Assembly: GCA_000433455.1 (NCBI GenBank)
Contig: HF992485.1
Coordinates: forward strand, 1-20,433
Direction: 5' to 3'
DNA length: 20,433 nucleotides
DNA from: Mycoplasma sp. CAG:877
Lineage (GTDB): Bacteria > Bacillota_I > Bacilli_A > RF39 > UBA660
In this document: piece by piece, positions 9,786 through 17,087 of the stretch
Position numbering within the stretch: the stretch's first letter is position 1
Layout of the letters: each line of letters opens with the position of its first letter
The notes under the pieces: model-generated
Seen by the model: the letters and a program-made list of their open reading frames with translations, nothing else
What the model was told of the DNA's origin: nothing
Databases searched by the model: none
Translations under genes and position numbers: made by a program

Positions 9786-9812
9786 GCATTTTGGGATTAT
9801 TTGTGATATAAT
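9784..9812 (+). promoter_or_regulatory. Extended -10 promoter for the 157-residue hypothetical
   Basis: TG at 9804-9805, one base, then TATAAT at 9807-9812. The hexamer TTGCAT (9784-9789) lies at an exact 17-nt spacer and overlaps the end of the preceding T-tract. The leader is about 22 nt and carries AGGGGGAAG as ribosome binding site. Confidence 0.77.
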
Positions 9813-9841
9813 ACAATAACTGTTTAGGGGGAAGAGTTTAA

Positions 9842-10315
9842 ATGAGAGAAAATAAATATAGAATTGTAGAATCAAGTACTAAAGATTGTATGGTAGTACC
9901 AATTTATGATGATGGTGGAGGAAGACTAGAAGATCGTTCTTTATATGCTAATCAAGGTGGAGTTGCGATAAGTGTTGGTAAGGCAATTTGCTTTGATATT
10001 AATATTGTTGGAGCACAAATTATTAAAAAAATAGATGATGATGTAGTTGCTTATGAATGTTATTTAGGTACTCCAAGTGAGTGTGATGCGTATGGTGCAC
10101 CTACTGAAGTTAAGATAGGTAGATTTAAATATAGAGCAGGAGACTTTAGTTCATATTGTACTCCTAGAATTACAAAGAGAAAGTTAGTAGTATTTTCTGA
10201 ACGTGATGAGTTAGCTTCAGCTTGTTTTAATGCTTTGAATCCAATATATGGTTCAGATGATTATAGCTTTTGTGGAATAGAACATTCTACTACTAATAAG
10301 AAATTAGTACGTTAA
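9842..10315 (+). CDS. Unrecognised 157-residue cytoplasmic protein with seven cysteines
   Basis: I do not recognise this family. ATG 9842 follows an excellent ribosome binding site (AGGGGGAAG, about 9826-9834). The protein lacks a signal peptide and membrane segments and looks like a mixed alpha/beta soluble domain. It has cysteines at residues 16, 50, 73, 81, 106, 128 and 144; the pair C73/C81 frames ECYLGTPSEC, but no standard metal-binding CxxC is present. A glycine-rich patch (DDGGGR, 23-28) and 'NQGGVAISVGKAICF' (37-51) hint at a nucleotide- or ligand-binding loop, but this is speculation. The gene is monocistronic, with its own extended -10 promoter and terminator, and sits between the B3/B4-domain gene and the pgi operon. 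Codon use resembles its neighbours, so nothing suggests recent transfer. Confidence 0.8.
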   Translation: MRENKYRIVESSTKDCMVVPIYDDGGGRLEDRSLYANQGGVAISVGKAICFDINIVGAQIIKKIDDDVVAYECYLGTPSECDAYGAPTEVKIGRFKYRAGDFSSYCTPRITKRKLVVFSERDELASACFNALNPIYGSDDYSFCGIEHSTTNKKLVR

Positions 10316-10318
10316 ATT

Positions 10319-10341
10319 AATAGCCGATTGGCTATTTTTTT
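10319..10341 (+). terminator. Rho-independent terminator after the 157-residue hypothetical
   Basis: AATAGCC (10319-10325) pairs with GGCTATT (10330-10336) around the loop GATT. The T-tract (10335-10341) ends in the T of the next promoter's TG. Confidence 0.92.
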
Positions 10342-10349
10342 GTTATAAT
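10341..10349 (+). promoter_or_regulatory. Extended -10 promoter for the pgi operon, fused to the upstream terminator
   Basis: TG at 10341-10342, one base, then TATAAT at 10344-10349. The -35 region is occupied by the terminator hairpin and has no match to TTGACA. Transcription is expected at about 10356, leaving only about 12 nt before ATG 10368, with GAAGGTG at the very 5' end. Confidence 0.78.
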
Positions 10350-10367
10350 AGGCTTGAAGGTGATTTA

Positions 10368-11546
10368 ATGATTAAATTTGACTTAGCAAAACTAGATAAT
10401 GATATCTTTAATAAAAATATAAATAGAAAAGAAGAGATTTATGAGAAGTTTAATAATAGTGGGATGATTGGTTGGACTAGGGATGTAGATAAAAAACTAG
10501 TTTCTACTATTTTAGAACTTAGAGATGAAATAATGACTGAAGCTGACTGTTTAGTTGTTGTTGGGATAGGGGGGTCTTATTTAGGAAGTCGTGCTTTAAA
10601 CAGATTATTTAATGGTTATTATAAAGATAAGTTTAGAGTAATATATTTGGGTAATAATTTATCTAGTGGATATATAAGTGAAACTTTGGAATATTTAAAA
10701 GATAAGAATTTTTATGTTAATGTTATTAGTAAGACTGGTACTACGATGGAAGTAGATATTAATTATCAATTAGTTAAAGAATTAATGAAGAGTAAATATA
10801 GTTTAGAAGAGATAAAGAAGAGAATAATTATTACTACTAATAGTGATTCTGGTAAATTAAGAGAAGAAGTTAGGAAGTATGGATATAGATCATTTGTAAT
10901 AGATGATGATATTGGAGGAAGATACTCCTTAATAACTGCCGGACATTTATTGCCTATGGCATTTTCTTTAGATATAGAAAAGTTAATTATTGGTTATAAT
11001 GAGGGACTTAACTCTTTAAAAGATATAGCTTATACTTATGCTTGTAGTAGAAAAAGTTTATTTGAAATGGGTAAATATATAGAAAATTATTCAGTGTATG
11101 AAGAGAAGTTTGATTACTATTTAGAGTGGTTAAAACAATTATTTGGAGAGACTGAAGGAAAAGAAAAAAAAGGAATATTTCCTATTTCTACTATAGGTAC
11201 AAGAGATTTACATTCTTTAGGTCAATTTATACAGGAGGGAAATCCAATTATATTTGAGACATTTATTAAAATTTTAGAAGTTACTGATTTTAAGTATAAG
11301 AATAAGAAACTTGATGATATAAATAACTTGGTTTTAGATTCTGTTGTTTTAGCACATTCTTCGAATAATACTTTTTGTAATGTTATAACTCTAGATAAGG
11401 TAGACGAAGAAAATATTGGTAGATTATGTGCATTTTTTATGATGAGCGCAGCATATTCGGGATATTTATTTGATGTAGAGCCATTTAATCAACCTGGAGT
11501 TGATGTGTATAAAAATTTAGTTAGAAATAAGTTGGGAGAAGAATAA
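10368..11546 (+). CDS. pgi: Glucose-6-phosphate isomerase
   Basis: The enzyme interconverts glucose 6-phosphate and fructose 6-phosphate in glycolysis (cytoplasm). Family signatures are all present in 392 residues: VGIGGSYLG (65-73) and SKTGTT (121-126) for the sugar-phosphate-binding SIS domain, GGRYS (183-187), EWLKQLFGETEGK (253-265), TRDLHSLGQFIQEG (278-291) with the catalytic Glu 290, and the C-terminal signature EPFNQPGVDVYK (371-382) with the catalytic Lys 382. The protein is shorter than the usual Bacillus-type enzyme (about 450) because the N-terminus and several connecting loops are trimmed, but no active-site element is missing. It is the first gene of an operon: the PAP2 gene starts one base after its stop. 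The ribosome binding site GAAGGTG lies 6-7 nt before the ATG. Confidence 0.95.
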   Translation: MIKFDLAKLDNDIFNKNINRKEEIYEKFNNSGMIGWTRDVDKKLVSTILELRDEIMTEADCLVVVGIGGSYLGSRALNRLFNGYYKDKFRVIYLGNNLSSGYISETLEYLKDKNFYVNVISKTGTTMEVDINYQLVKELMKSKYSLEEIKKRIIITTNSDSGKLREEVRKYGYRSFVIDDDIGGRYSLITAGHLLPMAFSLDIEKLIIGYNEGLNSLKDIAYTYACSRKSLFEMGKYIENYSVYEEKFDYYLEWLKQLFGETEGKEKKGIFPISTIGTRDLHSLGQFIQEGNPIIFETFIKILEVTDFKYKNKKLDDINNLVLDSVVLAHSSNNTFCNVITLDKVDEENIGRLCAFFMMSAAYSGYLFDVEPFNQPGVDVYKNLVRNKLGEE

Positions 11547-11547
11547 G

Positions 11548-12156
11548 ATGAAGAAGAAATATTTAATTATTATAAGTATACTTCTATTAATATTTCTTAG
11601 TATGTTAGGGGTGGTCTTATTTGATAAGAATCTTGTTTTTGATAGTAGTATTTATGAGTTTTTAATAGGATTTAGATGTAGTTTTTTAGATATTCTTTTT
11701 AAAACAATTACTTGGTTTGGTAATCCGATTACAATAATTGGATTAGTAGTTATATTTATTGTTATATTTAGAAATAAAGATAGTTTATTATTAACTATAT
11801 CGGCTTTGGACTCAGTAATTTTAAATTCAATAATTAAACATGTGGTTAAGCGAGATAGACCTAATATATTAAGACTTGTTAGTGAGAGTGGATATTCATT
11901 CCCATCAGGACATGCGATGATATCAGTTTGTGTATATGGATTTTTATTCTACTTGGCAATGGTTAGAATAAAAAATAAATATTTAAGATGGGTAAGTTGT
12001 CTTATACTTGGATTTTTAATATTTGGAATTGGAATTAGTAGAGTATATGTTGGAGTACACTATGCCTCAGACATAATAGCAGGATATGCTTTAGCTGGGA
12101 TAGAGATAATTTTATTAATACAATGTGAAGATTTAATTAAACTTAGGGGGAAATAA
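11548..12156 (+). CDS. PAP2-family membrane phosphatase (PgpB/undecaprenyl-diphosphatase-like)
   Basis: This 202-residue integral membrane protein carries the full three-part acid phosphatase signature: K-x6-RP as KHVVKRDRP (residues about 97-105), PSGH (about 119-122) and SR-x5-H-x3-D as SRVYVGVHYASD (about 158-169). Such enzymes remove phosphate from lipid diphosphates or monophosphates, typically undecaprenyl diphosphate or phosphatidylglycerol phosphate, at the outer face of the membrane. Hydrophobic segments include residues 4-25, 53-72, 80-95, 125-140, 147-163 and 172-190. The ribosome binding site GGGAGAAG lies within the end of pgi. It is cotranscribed with pgi and the HAD gene. The exact substrate cannot be read from the sequence. 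Confidence 0.9.
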   Translation: MKKKYLIIISILLLIFLSMLGVVLFDKNLVFDSSIYEFLIGFRCSFLDILFKTITWFGNPITIIGLVVIFIVIFRNKDSLLLTISALDSVILNSIIKHVVKRDRPNILRLVSESGYSFPSGHAMISVCVYGFLFYLAMVRIKNKYLRWVSCLILGFLIFGIGISRVYVGVHYASDIIAGYALAGIEIILLIQCEDLIKLRGK

Positions 12157-12159
12157 GAT

Positions 12160-12879
12160 ATGTATAAATTATTAGTTAGTGATTTTGATGGAACTTTAGT
12201 AGGTGAAGAGTTAGCAATAAGTTTTCCAGTTGTTTTAGCAATAGATAAGATAAGAAGAGAGAAAAAAGTATTATTTACGATTGCGACTAGTAGATGTTTA
12301 GGAGATATACTTTATTATAATAGAGACTTTTCATTTTTAGATTATGTAGTTGCTTCTAATGGGGCAGTTGTTTATGATGTAAATAAAGAAAAAATATTAT
12401 TTAAGAAGAGTGTTTTGGTTTCTAATGTTAAGAAAATTTATAATACTTTTAAGGGTTATGATATATATGCTTGTAGAAAAGATAGAAAGTTTAGACTTGT
12501 TAATTTAGAAGATATTAAAGATATATATAAATTAGAGATAGTATGTAAGAGTGATATTGATAGAGAAGAGATTATTTCTAGATTAAATAAGTTATGTTTA
12601 AAAATTACTTGTACTAAAAATTATATTAATGGTACATATTATGTAGATATAGTATATGAAGGGATAAATAAGTTTACGGGAGTAGAAGTTATTTGTAATA
12701 AGAAAAAGATAGATATTTGCGATGTTATTTCTATAGGAGAAGGAGATAACGATATAGAGTTAGTTAGAGATAGCGGATATGGGGTTTCTACAAATAATGG
12801 AATAGATAAAGTAAAAGAAGTTTCTAAGGAAGTTATGACTAATAGTTTAGATAAGTGGATAGGGGAAAAATTTAAGTAG
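12160..12879 (+). CDS. Cof-type HAD-superfamily hydrolase (sugar-phosphate phosphatase-like)
   Basis: The 239-residue protein has the HAD motifs in order: SDFDGTLV near residues 7-14 (nucleophile Asp 8 and acid/base Asp 10), the motif II threonine in TIATSR (about 41-46), ASNGA typical of Cof enzymes (about 65-69), the motif III lysine in GINKFTGV, and motif IV GEGDNDIEL with following G-x-G-V (about 201-218). The middle segment is a type IIB cap, somewhat smaller than usual (Cof proteins are commonly 260-280 residues). Likely activity is dephosphorylation of sugar phosphates or of phosphorylated cofactors; the substrate is unknown. It follows the PAP2 gene by 3 nt, with AGGGGGAAA as ribosome binding site inside that gene's end, so it closes the pgi operon. 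Confidence 0.88.
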   Translation: MYKLLVSDFDGTLVGEELAISFPVVLAIDKIRREKKVLFTIATSRCLGDILYYNRDFSFLDYVVASNGAVVYDVNKEKILFKKSVLVSNVKKIYNTFKGYDIYACRKDRKFRLVNLEDIKDIYKLEIVCKSDIDREEIISRLNKLCLKITCTKNYINGTYYVDIVYEGINKFTGVEVICNKKKIDICDVISIGEGDNDIELVRDSGYGVSTNNGIDKVKEVSKEVMTNSLDKWIGEKFK

Positions 12880-12889
12880 ATTTTTCTTT
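12862..12889 (+). terminator. Possible weak terminator overlapping the HAD gene's stop codon
   Basis: GAAAAAT (12865-12871) pairs with ATTTTTC (12880-12886), and three G-T pairs extend the stem to 12862/12889. The stem is nearly all A/T and its T-run is in the stem itself, so it is weak evidence, offered because all neighbouring units end in a hairpin. Confidence 0.3.
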
Positions 12890-12915
12890 GATATGATTGA
12901 TAATTGTATTATAAT
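12887..12915 (+). promoter_or_regulatory. Promoter region for the RluA-nagZ-asnS operon, two overlapping -10 candidates
   Basis: Candidate A is TTGATA (12888-12893) with TATAAT (12910-12915) at a 16-nt spacer. Candidate B is an extended -10, TG (12889-12890), one base, TATGAT (12892-12897). Both precede the ribosome binding site GGAGAGG near 12926 and the ATG at 12942. Confidence 0.65.
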
Positions 12916-12941
12916 TGTTGGTATAGGAGAGGCGGTAATAT

Positions 12942-13790
12942 ATGAAAATAAAGGTTAATAAGAATGGGGAACTGTTAGATTATTTATATAATAATTTAGA
13001 TATGCCTAAGAAGAAAATTAAACAGTATTTGACTCATGGATCTATTTTTGTTAATAATGTTAAAGTTAGACAATACAATTATCCAGTAATTAATGGGATG
13101 GATATAGTAATAGATACTGATAGTAAGAATAAGAAAGTATTACCTTTTGAAGTTTTATTTGAAGATGATAATATTATTGTTGTTAATAAACCAGCTGGGC
13201 TTTTGACAATAGCGACTGCTAAAGAAAAAGAAAAGACTTTGTATCATATTGTTTCAGAATATTTAAAAAGTAAAGATAGAAATGCTAGAGTATTTATAGT
13301 ACATAGATTAGATAAAGAAACATCTGGTATTGTAGTACTTGCTAAAAACGAAAAGATTAAGAATCAATTACAAGAGAATTGGAATAATTATGTTAGTTTA
13401 AGAGAGTATGTAGCTGTTGTTCATGGACATTTAAAAGAGAGTGAAGGAAGAATTGTACAAAATCTAAAAGAAACTAAGACTAATTTAGTATATGTTACTA
13501 AACATGATGATGGAAAAGAAGCAATTACTAATTATAAAGTAATTAAAGATAATAGTAAGTATTCATTAGTTAGTATAAATATAGAGACTGGTAGAAAGAA
13601 TCAGATAAGAGTTGCTTTTGCTAGTTTAGGTAATCCAATAGTTGGAGATAATAAATATGGAATAAAAGATAGAGAAAGTAGATTATGTTTACATGCTAAT
13701 AGATTGAAGATGTATTATCCAGTTATAAAGAAAGATATTTTATTTGAAACTAGTAATCCAGTAGAATTTAAGAAGTTTACGAATAAATAG
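12942..13790 (+). CDS. RluA-family pseudouridine synthase (RluD-like, with S4 domain)
   Basis: This enzyme converts specific uridines to pseudouridine in rRNA or tRNA. The 282-residue protein has an N-terminal S4 RNA-binding domain (about residues 1-60, with KKKIKQYLTHGSIFVNN), then the synthase domain with VNKPAGLL (81-88) and the catalytic signature HRLDKETSG (121-129), where Asp 124 is the nucleophile. Further family motifs are the RxY-like 'LREYVAVVHG' (about 152-162), 'TGRKNQIRVAFASLGNPIVGDNKYG' in two parts around residue 225-250, and 'LCLHANRLKM' (about 257-266). Domain order fits RluD/YlyB-type enzymes, but the target uridine cannot be assigned. It is the first gene of a three-gene operon, with nagZ starting 9 nt after its TAG, which itself is part of the next gene's Shine-Dalgarno (TAGGAGA). 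Confidence 0.92.
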   Translation: MKIKVNKNGELLDYLYNNLDMPKKKIKQYLTHGSIFVNNVKVRQYNYPVINGMDIVIDTDSKNKKVLPFEVLFEDDNIIVVNKPAGLLTIATAKEKEKTLYHIVSEYLKSKDRNARVFIVHRLDKETSGIVVLAKNEKIKNQLQENWNNYVSLREYVAVVHGHLKESEGRIVQNLKETKTNLVYVTKHDDGKEAITNYKVIKDNSKYSLVSINIETGRKNQIRVAFASLGNPIVGDNKYGIKDRESRLCLHANRLKMYYPVIKKDILFETSNPVEFKKFTNK

Positions 13791-13799
13791 GAGATATAT

Positions 13800-14957
13800 A
13801 TGAAAAAAATATTAATGGTAGTAGTTAGTGTTTTAGTAGTAGGATGTTTGATATTTATTTGGAAAGATGAATTATTTGGAAAAAGAGTAGATAATAATAG
13901 TAGTAATCTTAATGATGTTAAAAAGAATAATGTTAGTACTGATTTGTTTGGACAGTATTATGATGATGCTTCAAAGATAATGAAAGATATGACATTAGAA
14001 GAGAAGATTGGTCAATTATTTTTAGTTAGATATGATAAGAATTTAGCTAGTAGTTGGGTTTATGATTATCATCCTGGAGGATTTATTATGTTTGCTAAGG
14101 ACTTTGATAATCATACTAAGGATTCAATAAAAGAAGAAATAGATAATTTACAAAGTATTAGTAAAATACCATTAGTAGTAGCAGTAGATGAAGAAGGTGG
14201 ATATGTTACTAGAGTTAGTAGATATCCTAATTTTAGAGATAGTAAATTCTTATCTCCTAGAGAATATTATGAAACTGGTGGAGAAGAGTTATTAGAGAAA
14301 ACTGAAAAGGAAAAAGCTACATTATTACTTAGTATTGGAGTTAATTTGAATTTAGCACCAGTAGCTGATGTATCTGTTAATAGTAATGATTTTATCAATA
14401 ATAGAACATTTAATAGAGATGCTAGAGATACTGCAGTATTGATTGGTAAAATGGTTAATTATGCAAATGATGTTGGTATTTCTTCTTCACTTAAACATTT
14501 TCCGGGATATGGAAATAATGTTGATACACATACAGGTGTTGCGATAGATGAGAGAAGTTATGAGAACTTTTTAGAGAATGATTATTTACCATTTGAAGAA
14601 GGTATTAAGAATAAAGTTCCAACTGTACTTGTTTCTCATAATATAATTAATTGTATAGATAGCAAGTATCCAGCAACACTAAGTAAGAAAGTAATTGGAG
14701 AGCTACGAGAAAAGTTAAACTTTTCAGGAATTGTTATTACAGATGATTTATCGATGGGTGCTGTTAGTAGTTATGTAGAAGATGGAAGTGCGGCAGTACT
14801 TGCAGTTAATTCTGGAGATGATTTGATTATTACATCAGATTTTGTTAAGATGTATGATGAAGTTTATCAAGCGGTTACTGATAAAAAAATAGATATAGAA
14901 ACTATTGATCAAGCAGTTAAGAGAAATATTGCTTGGAAGATAGCTTATGATATGTAG
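13800..14957 (+). CDS. GH3 beta-N-acetylhexosaminidase, NagZ-like, membrane-attached
   Basis: It belongs to glycoside hydrolase family 3 of the NagZ type, which removes terminal beta-N-acetylglucosamine from peptidoglycan fragments. The 385-residue protein starts with a hydrophobic segment (residues 4-20) that either anchors it or, since VVGC (13-16) resembles a lipobox, is processed as a lipoprotein. The TIM barrel begins at about 60 with MTLEEKIGQLF. Key motifs are VDEEGG (129-134), KHFPGYG (232-238), the NagZ-specific Asp-His dyad DTH (242-244, acid/base) and ITDDLSMG (313-320), with Asp 315 as expected nucleophile. A separate C-terminal GH3 domain is absent, as in short NagZ enzymes. It lies between an RluA gene and asnS with tiny gaps (9 nt each), so it is cotranscribed with translation genes. 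The external location is inferred from the N-terminus. Confidence 0.9.
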   Translation: MKKILMVVVSVLVVGCLIFIWKDELFGKRVDNNSSNLNDVKKNNVSTDLFGQYYDDASKIMKDMTLEEKIGQLFLVRYDKNLASSWVYDYHPGGFIMFAKDFDNHTKDSIKEEIDNLQSISKIPLVVAVDEEGGYVTRVSRYPNFRDSKFLSPREYYETGGEELLEKTEKEKATLLLSIGVNLNLAPVADVSVNSNDFINNRTFNRDARDTAVLIGKMVNYANDVGISSSLKHFPGYGNNVDTHTGVAIDERSYENFLENDYLPFEEGIKNKVPTVLVSHNIINCIDSKYPATLSKKVIGELREKLNFSGIVITDDLSMGAVSSYVEDGSAAVLAVNSGDDLIITSDFVKMYDEVYQAVTDKKIDIETIDQAVKRNIAWKIAYDM

Positions 14958-14966
14958 GAGGATATT

Positions 14967-16346
14967 ATGGCAATAGATGTTAAGAAATTATATGAAAAAT
15001 TAGATGATTATATGGGAAGAGAGGTTGTACTTCAAGGTTGGATTCGTAATCATCGTAAACAAAAAGAATTTGGTTTTATTGATTTTAATGATGGTACATT
15101 TTTTAAGAGTGTACAAGTAGTATATGATAATAAGTTAGAGTCTTTTGATGAGATACAAGCTTTACATGTAGGTTGTGCAATAGAAGTAGTTGGAGAAGTT
15201 ATTGAGTCTCCTGCTAAAGGACAAGCTTTTGAGGTTCAAACTAAATCTATTAAATTACTTGGGGACTGTGGTGAAGATTATCCTATTCAACCTAAGAGAC
15301 ATACAAGAGAGTTTTTAAGGGAACAAGCATATCTTAGACCTAGAACTAATTTATTTAATGCTGTATTTAGAGTTAGAAGTGTAGCAGCTTATGCAATACA
15401 TAAATATTTCCAAGAAAATGGATATGTATATTTCCATGCACCATTGATTACAGCAAGTGATTGTGAAGGAGCAGGAGAAATGTTCCAAGTAACTACACTT
15501 GATTTAGATAGAATTGCTAAACTTGGTAAGGTTGATTATAGTAAGGATTTCTTTGGTAAACAAACAGCACTTACTGTATCAGGACAATTACAAGCAGAAA
15601 CATTTGCTTTAGCATATAAAAAGACATATACATTTGGACCGACATTTAGGGCTGAAAATTCTAATACGAAGACACATGCTAACGAGTTTTGGATGATTGA
15701 ACCAGAAATTGCTTTCTGTGACTTAGAAGGTGATATGGATATCATGGAAGAAATGTTAAAGTATGTTGTTAAGTATGTACTTGATAATTGTAAAGAAGAG
15801 ATGGAATTCTTTGATAGTTTTGTTGAAAAAGGTTTAATTGAAAAACTTAATAAATTAGTTAATAGTGAATTTGTTAGAATTAGTCATGAAGAAGTTATTT
15901 CAATATTAAAGAAAGCAGATGTTAAATGGGAATTTGAACCTGAATATGGGGAAGATATTGCTAAAGAACATGAAAAATATATTACAGAATACTTTAATGG
16001 ACCAGTATTTATTAAAGATTGGCCTAAAGATATTAAAGCTTTCTATATGAAACAAAATCCAGATGGTAAGACAGTTGCGGCAGTTGATTTGGAAGTACCA
16101 GGTGCAGGAGAGTTAATGGGTGGATCACAAAGAGAAGAAGATTATGATAAGCTTGTTAGTCGAATGGATGAATTAAAAATGGATAAAGCTGGACTTGAAT
16201 GGTACTTAAATTTACGTAGATTTGGTGGTTGCTACCATTCAGGATTTGGTATGGGATTTGAACGTTTATTAATATATTTAACAGGAGTTGAAAATATTAG
16301 AGATGTTATACCATTCCCTAGAACTCCAGGTAACTGTGAATTTTAA
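14967..16346 (+). CDS. asnS: Asparaginyl-tRNA synthetase
   Basis: The 459-residue class II synthetase charges tRNA-Asn with asparagine using ATP. The N-terminal OB-fold anticodon-binding domain covers about residues 15-100 (LQGWIRNHRKQKEFGFIDFNDG in two adjacent halves). Class II motif 2 is TFGPTFRAENSNTKTHANEF (about 223-242) with the invariant Arg, followed by WMIEPE. Motif 3 is GMGFERLLIYLTG (about 429-441), and the protein ends in the family-typical IPFPRTPGNCEF. Length matches the bacterial family (about 430-466). The strong site TAGGAGGAT overlaps the nagZ stop and sets ATG 14967. Relative to its neighbours the gene uses more CGT and ACA/CCA codons, as expected for a highly expressed gene. 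Its presence means that Asn-tRNA is made directly at least in part. Confidence 0.96.
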   Translation: MAIDVKKLYEKLDDYMGREVVLQGWIRNHRKQKEFGFIDFNDGTFFKSVQVVYDNKLESFDEIQALHVGCAIEVVGEVIESPAKGQAFEVQTKSIKLLGDCGEDYPIQPKRHTREFLREQAYLRPRTNLFNAVFRVRSVAAYAIHKYFQENGYVYFHAPLITASDCEGAGEMFQVTTLDLDRIAKLGKVDYSKDFFGKQTALTVSGQLQAETFALAYKKTYTFGPTFRAENSNTKTHANEFWMIEPEIAFCDLEGDMDIMEEMLKYVVKYVLDNCKEEMEFFDSFVEKGLIEKLNKLVNSEFVRISHEEVISILKKADVKWEFEPEYGEDIAKEHEKYITEYFNGPVFIKDWPKDIKAFYMKQNPDGKTVAAVDLEVPGAGELMGGSQREEDYDKLVSRMDELKMDKAGLEWYLNLRRFGGCYHSGFGMGFERLLIYLTGVENIRDVIPFPRTPGNCEF

Positions 16347-16379
16347 AATTACAAAATTACATATTTTGTAATTTTTTTT
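16345..16379 (+). terminator. A/T-only-type terminator hairpin starting inside the asnS stop codon
   Basis: A 13-bp perfect inverted repeat, AAAATTACAAAAT (16345-16357) against ATTTTGTAATTTT (16363-16375), with a 5-nt loop and a T-tract to 16379. Only one G-C pair is present. The stem begins on the second base of the TAA. Confidence 0.78.
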
Positions 16380-16399
16380 GTATAAAAAAATATTTTTTT
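16379..16399 (+). promoter_or_regulatory. Possible promoter/bent A-tract upstream of the lipoprotein gene
   Basis: TG (16379-16380) is followed directly by TATAAA (16381-16386), a poor extended -10 because the single spacer base is missing. It overlaps a perfect palindrome of seven A, T, A, seven T (16384-16399). No better -10 is visible before ATG 16427. Confidence 0.3.
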
Positions 16400-16426
16400 T
16401 CCATGTTAGTAATGGGAGGAAATATT

Positions 16427-16990
16427 ATGAAGAGATTATTATTAGGATTATCTTTTATAGTACTTTTTATAGTTGGATGTACAAATACTATGAATACACC
16501 AACTAAAAGAGTAGAAGAATTACTTGGTAAATATCAAAAATTAGATAGTGCAGTTTTAGCACAACTAGATAATGTTATTGCAGAAGATACAACTATGACA
16601 GATGAACAGAAAAAAGAATATCGTAGTTTGATGGAAAAACAGTATCAGAACTTGTCATATAAAATTAAAGGAGAAGAAATTACTGGGGATGATGCATCAG
16701 TAGATGTAGAAATAGAAGTTTTAGATTATGCAACATCAATAAATGAATCTAGAAAGTATTATAGTGAACATAGAGATGAGTTTAAGGATGAAGATATAGA
16801 TAAGACAGAGACTGTTATAGATGATAATACTAAGTATATTGATTATAAGATTAAAGAATTAAAAAATGTTACTGATAAAAAGAAGTATGATATTACATTT
16901 AATTTAGTTAAAGATAAAAATAATAATTGGAAATTAGAAGATATTAGTGATATAGATAGACAAAAGATACATGGTCTATATGAAGGATAG
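16427..16990 (+). CDS. Small lipoprotein of unknown function (Bacillota 'TPT..VE.LL.KYQ' type)
   Basis: The 187-residue protein starts at ATG 16427, set by the ribosome binding site GGGAGGA (16414-16420). An upstream in-frame ATG at 16403 would precede that site and is rejected. The signal peptide MKRLLLGLSFIVLFIVGC ends in the lipobox IVGC, so Cys 18 is the lipidated residue and the mature protein is anchored on the outer membrane face. The mature part begins with TPTKRVEELLGKYQKLDS and ends with NWKLEDISDIDRQKIHGLY, a two-ended pattern I associate with common uncharacterised Bacillota lipoproteins of NTF2-like or DUF4878-like appearance; I cannot name the family firmly. Between these ends are alternating beta-strand-like stretches (SYKIKGEEI, ASVDVEIEVLDY, KYDITFNLVKD). 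It stands alone between asnS and the herA-sepF-divIVA block. Confidence 0.85.
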   Translation: MKRLLLGLSFIVLFIVGCTNTMNTPTKRVEELLGKYQKLDSAVLAQLDNVIAEDTTMTDEQKKEYRSLMEKQYQNLSYKIKGEEITGDDASVDVEIEVLDYATSINESRKYYSEHRDEFKDEDIDKTETVIDDNTKYIDYKIKELKNVTDKKKYDITFNLVKDKNNNWKLEDISDIDRQKIHGLYEG

Positions 16991-17017
16991 AGCTTTCTTG
17001 ACAGAGAAGCTTTTTTC
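16989..17017 (+). terminator. Rho-independent terminator after the lipoprotein gene
   Basis: AGCTT (16991-16995) pairs with AAGCT (17007-17011). A bulged inner stem continues the helix and the tail TTTTTT follows. The stem starts on the stop codon. Confidence 0.75.
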
Positions 17018-17029
17018 TTTTAAATTAGT

Positions 17030-17059
17030 CTTTTAATTATTGATTTTTTTTGTTATACT
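17030..17059 (+). promoter_or_regulatory. Extended -10 promoter for the HerA-like gene
   Basis: TG at 17051-17052, one base, then TATACT at 17054-17059. TTTTAA (17031-17036) is at a 17-nt spacer, within the 12-mer CTTTTAATTATT (17030-17041) that recurs at the same distance before sepF. Confidence 0.68.
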
Positions 17060-17087
17060 TTATATAGGATAAAAGAGGGTGTTTTTA

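Noticed and set aside
15536..15745. Reverse-strand frame inside asnS
   Set aside because: Lies over the class II motif 2 coding region and shows no own signals.
16403..16405. Upstream ATG for the lipoprotein
   Set aside because: It precedes the ribosome binding site GGGAGGA and would add eight residues in front of a normal lipoprotein signal peptide.
17079..17081. GTG as start of the HerA-like gene
   Set aside because: It overlaps the Shine-Dalgarno AGAGGGTG; ATG 17088 is at the right distance and gives the usual HerA N-terminus.
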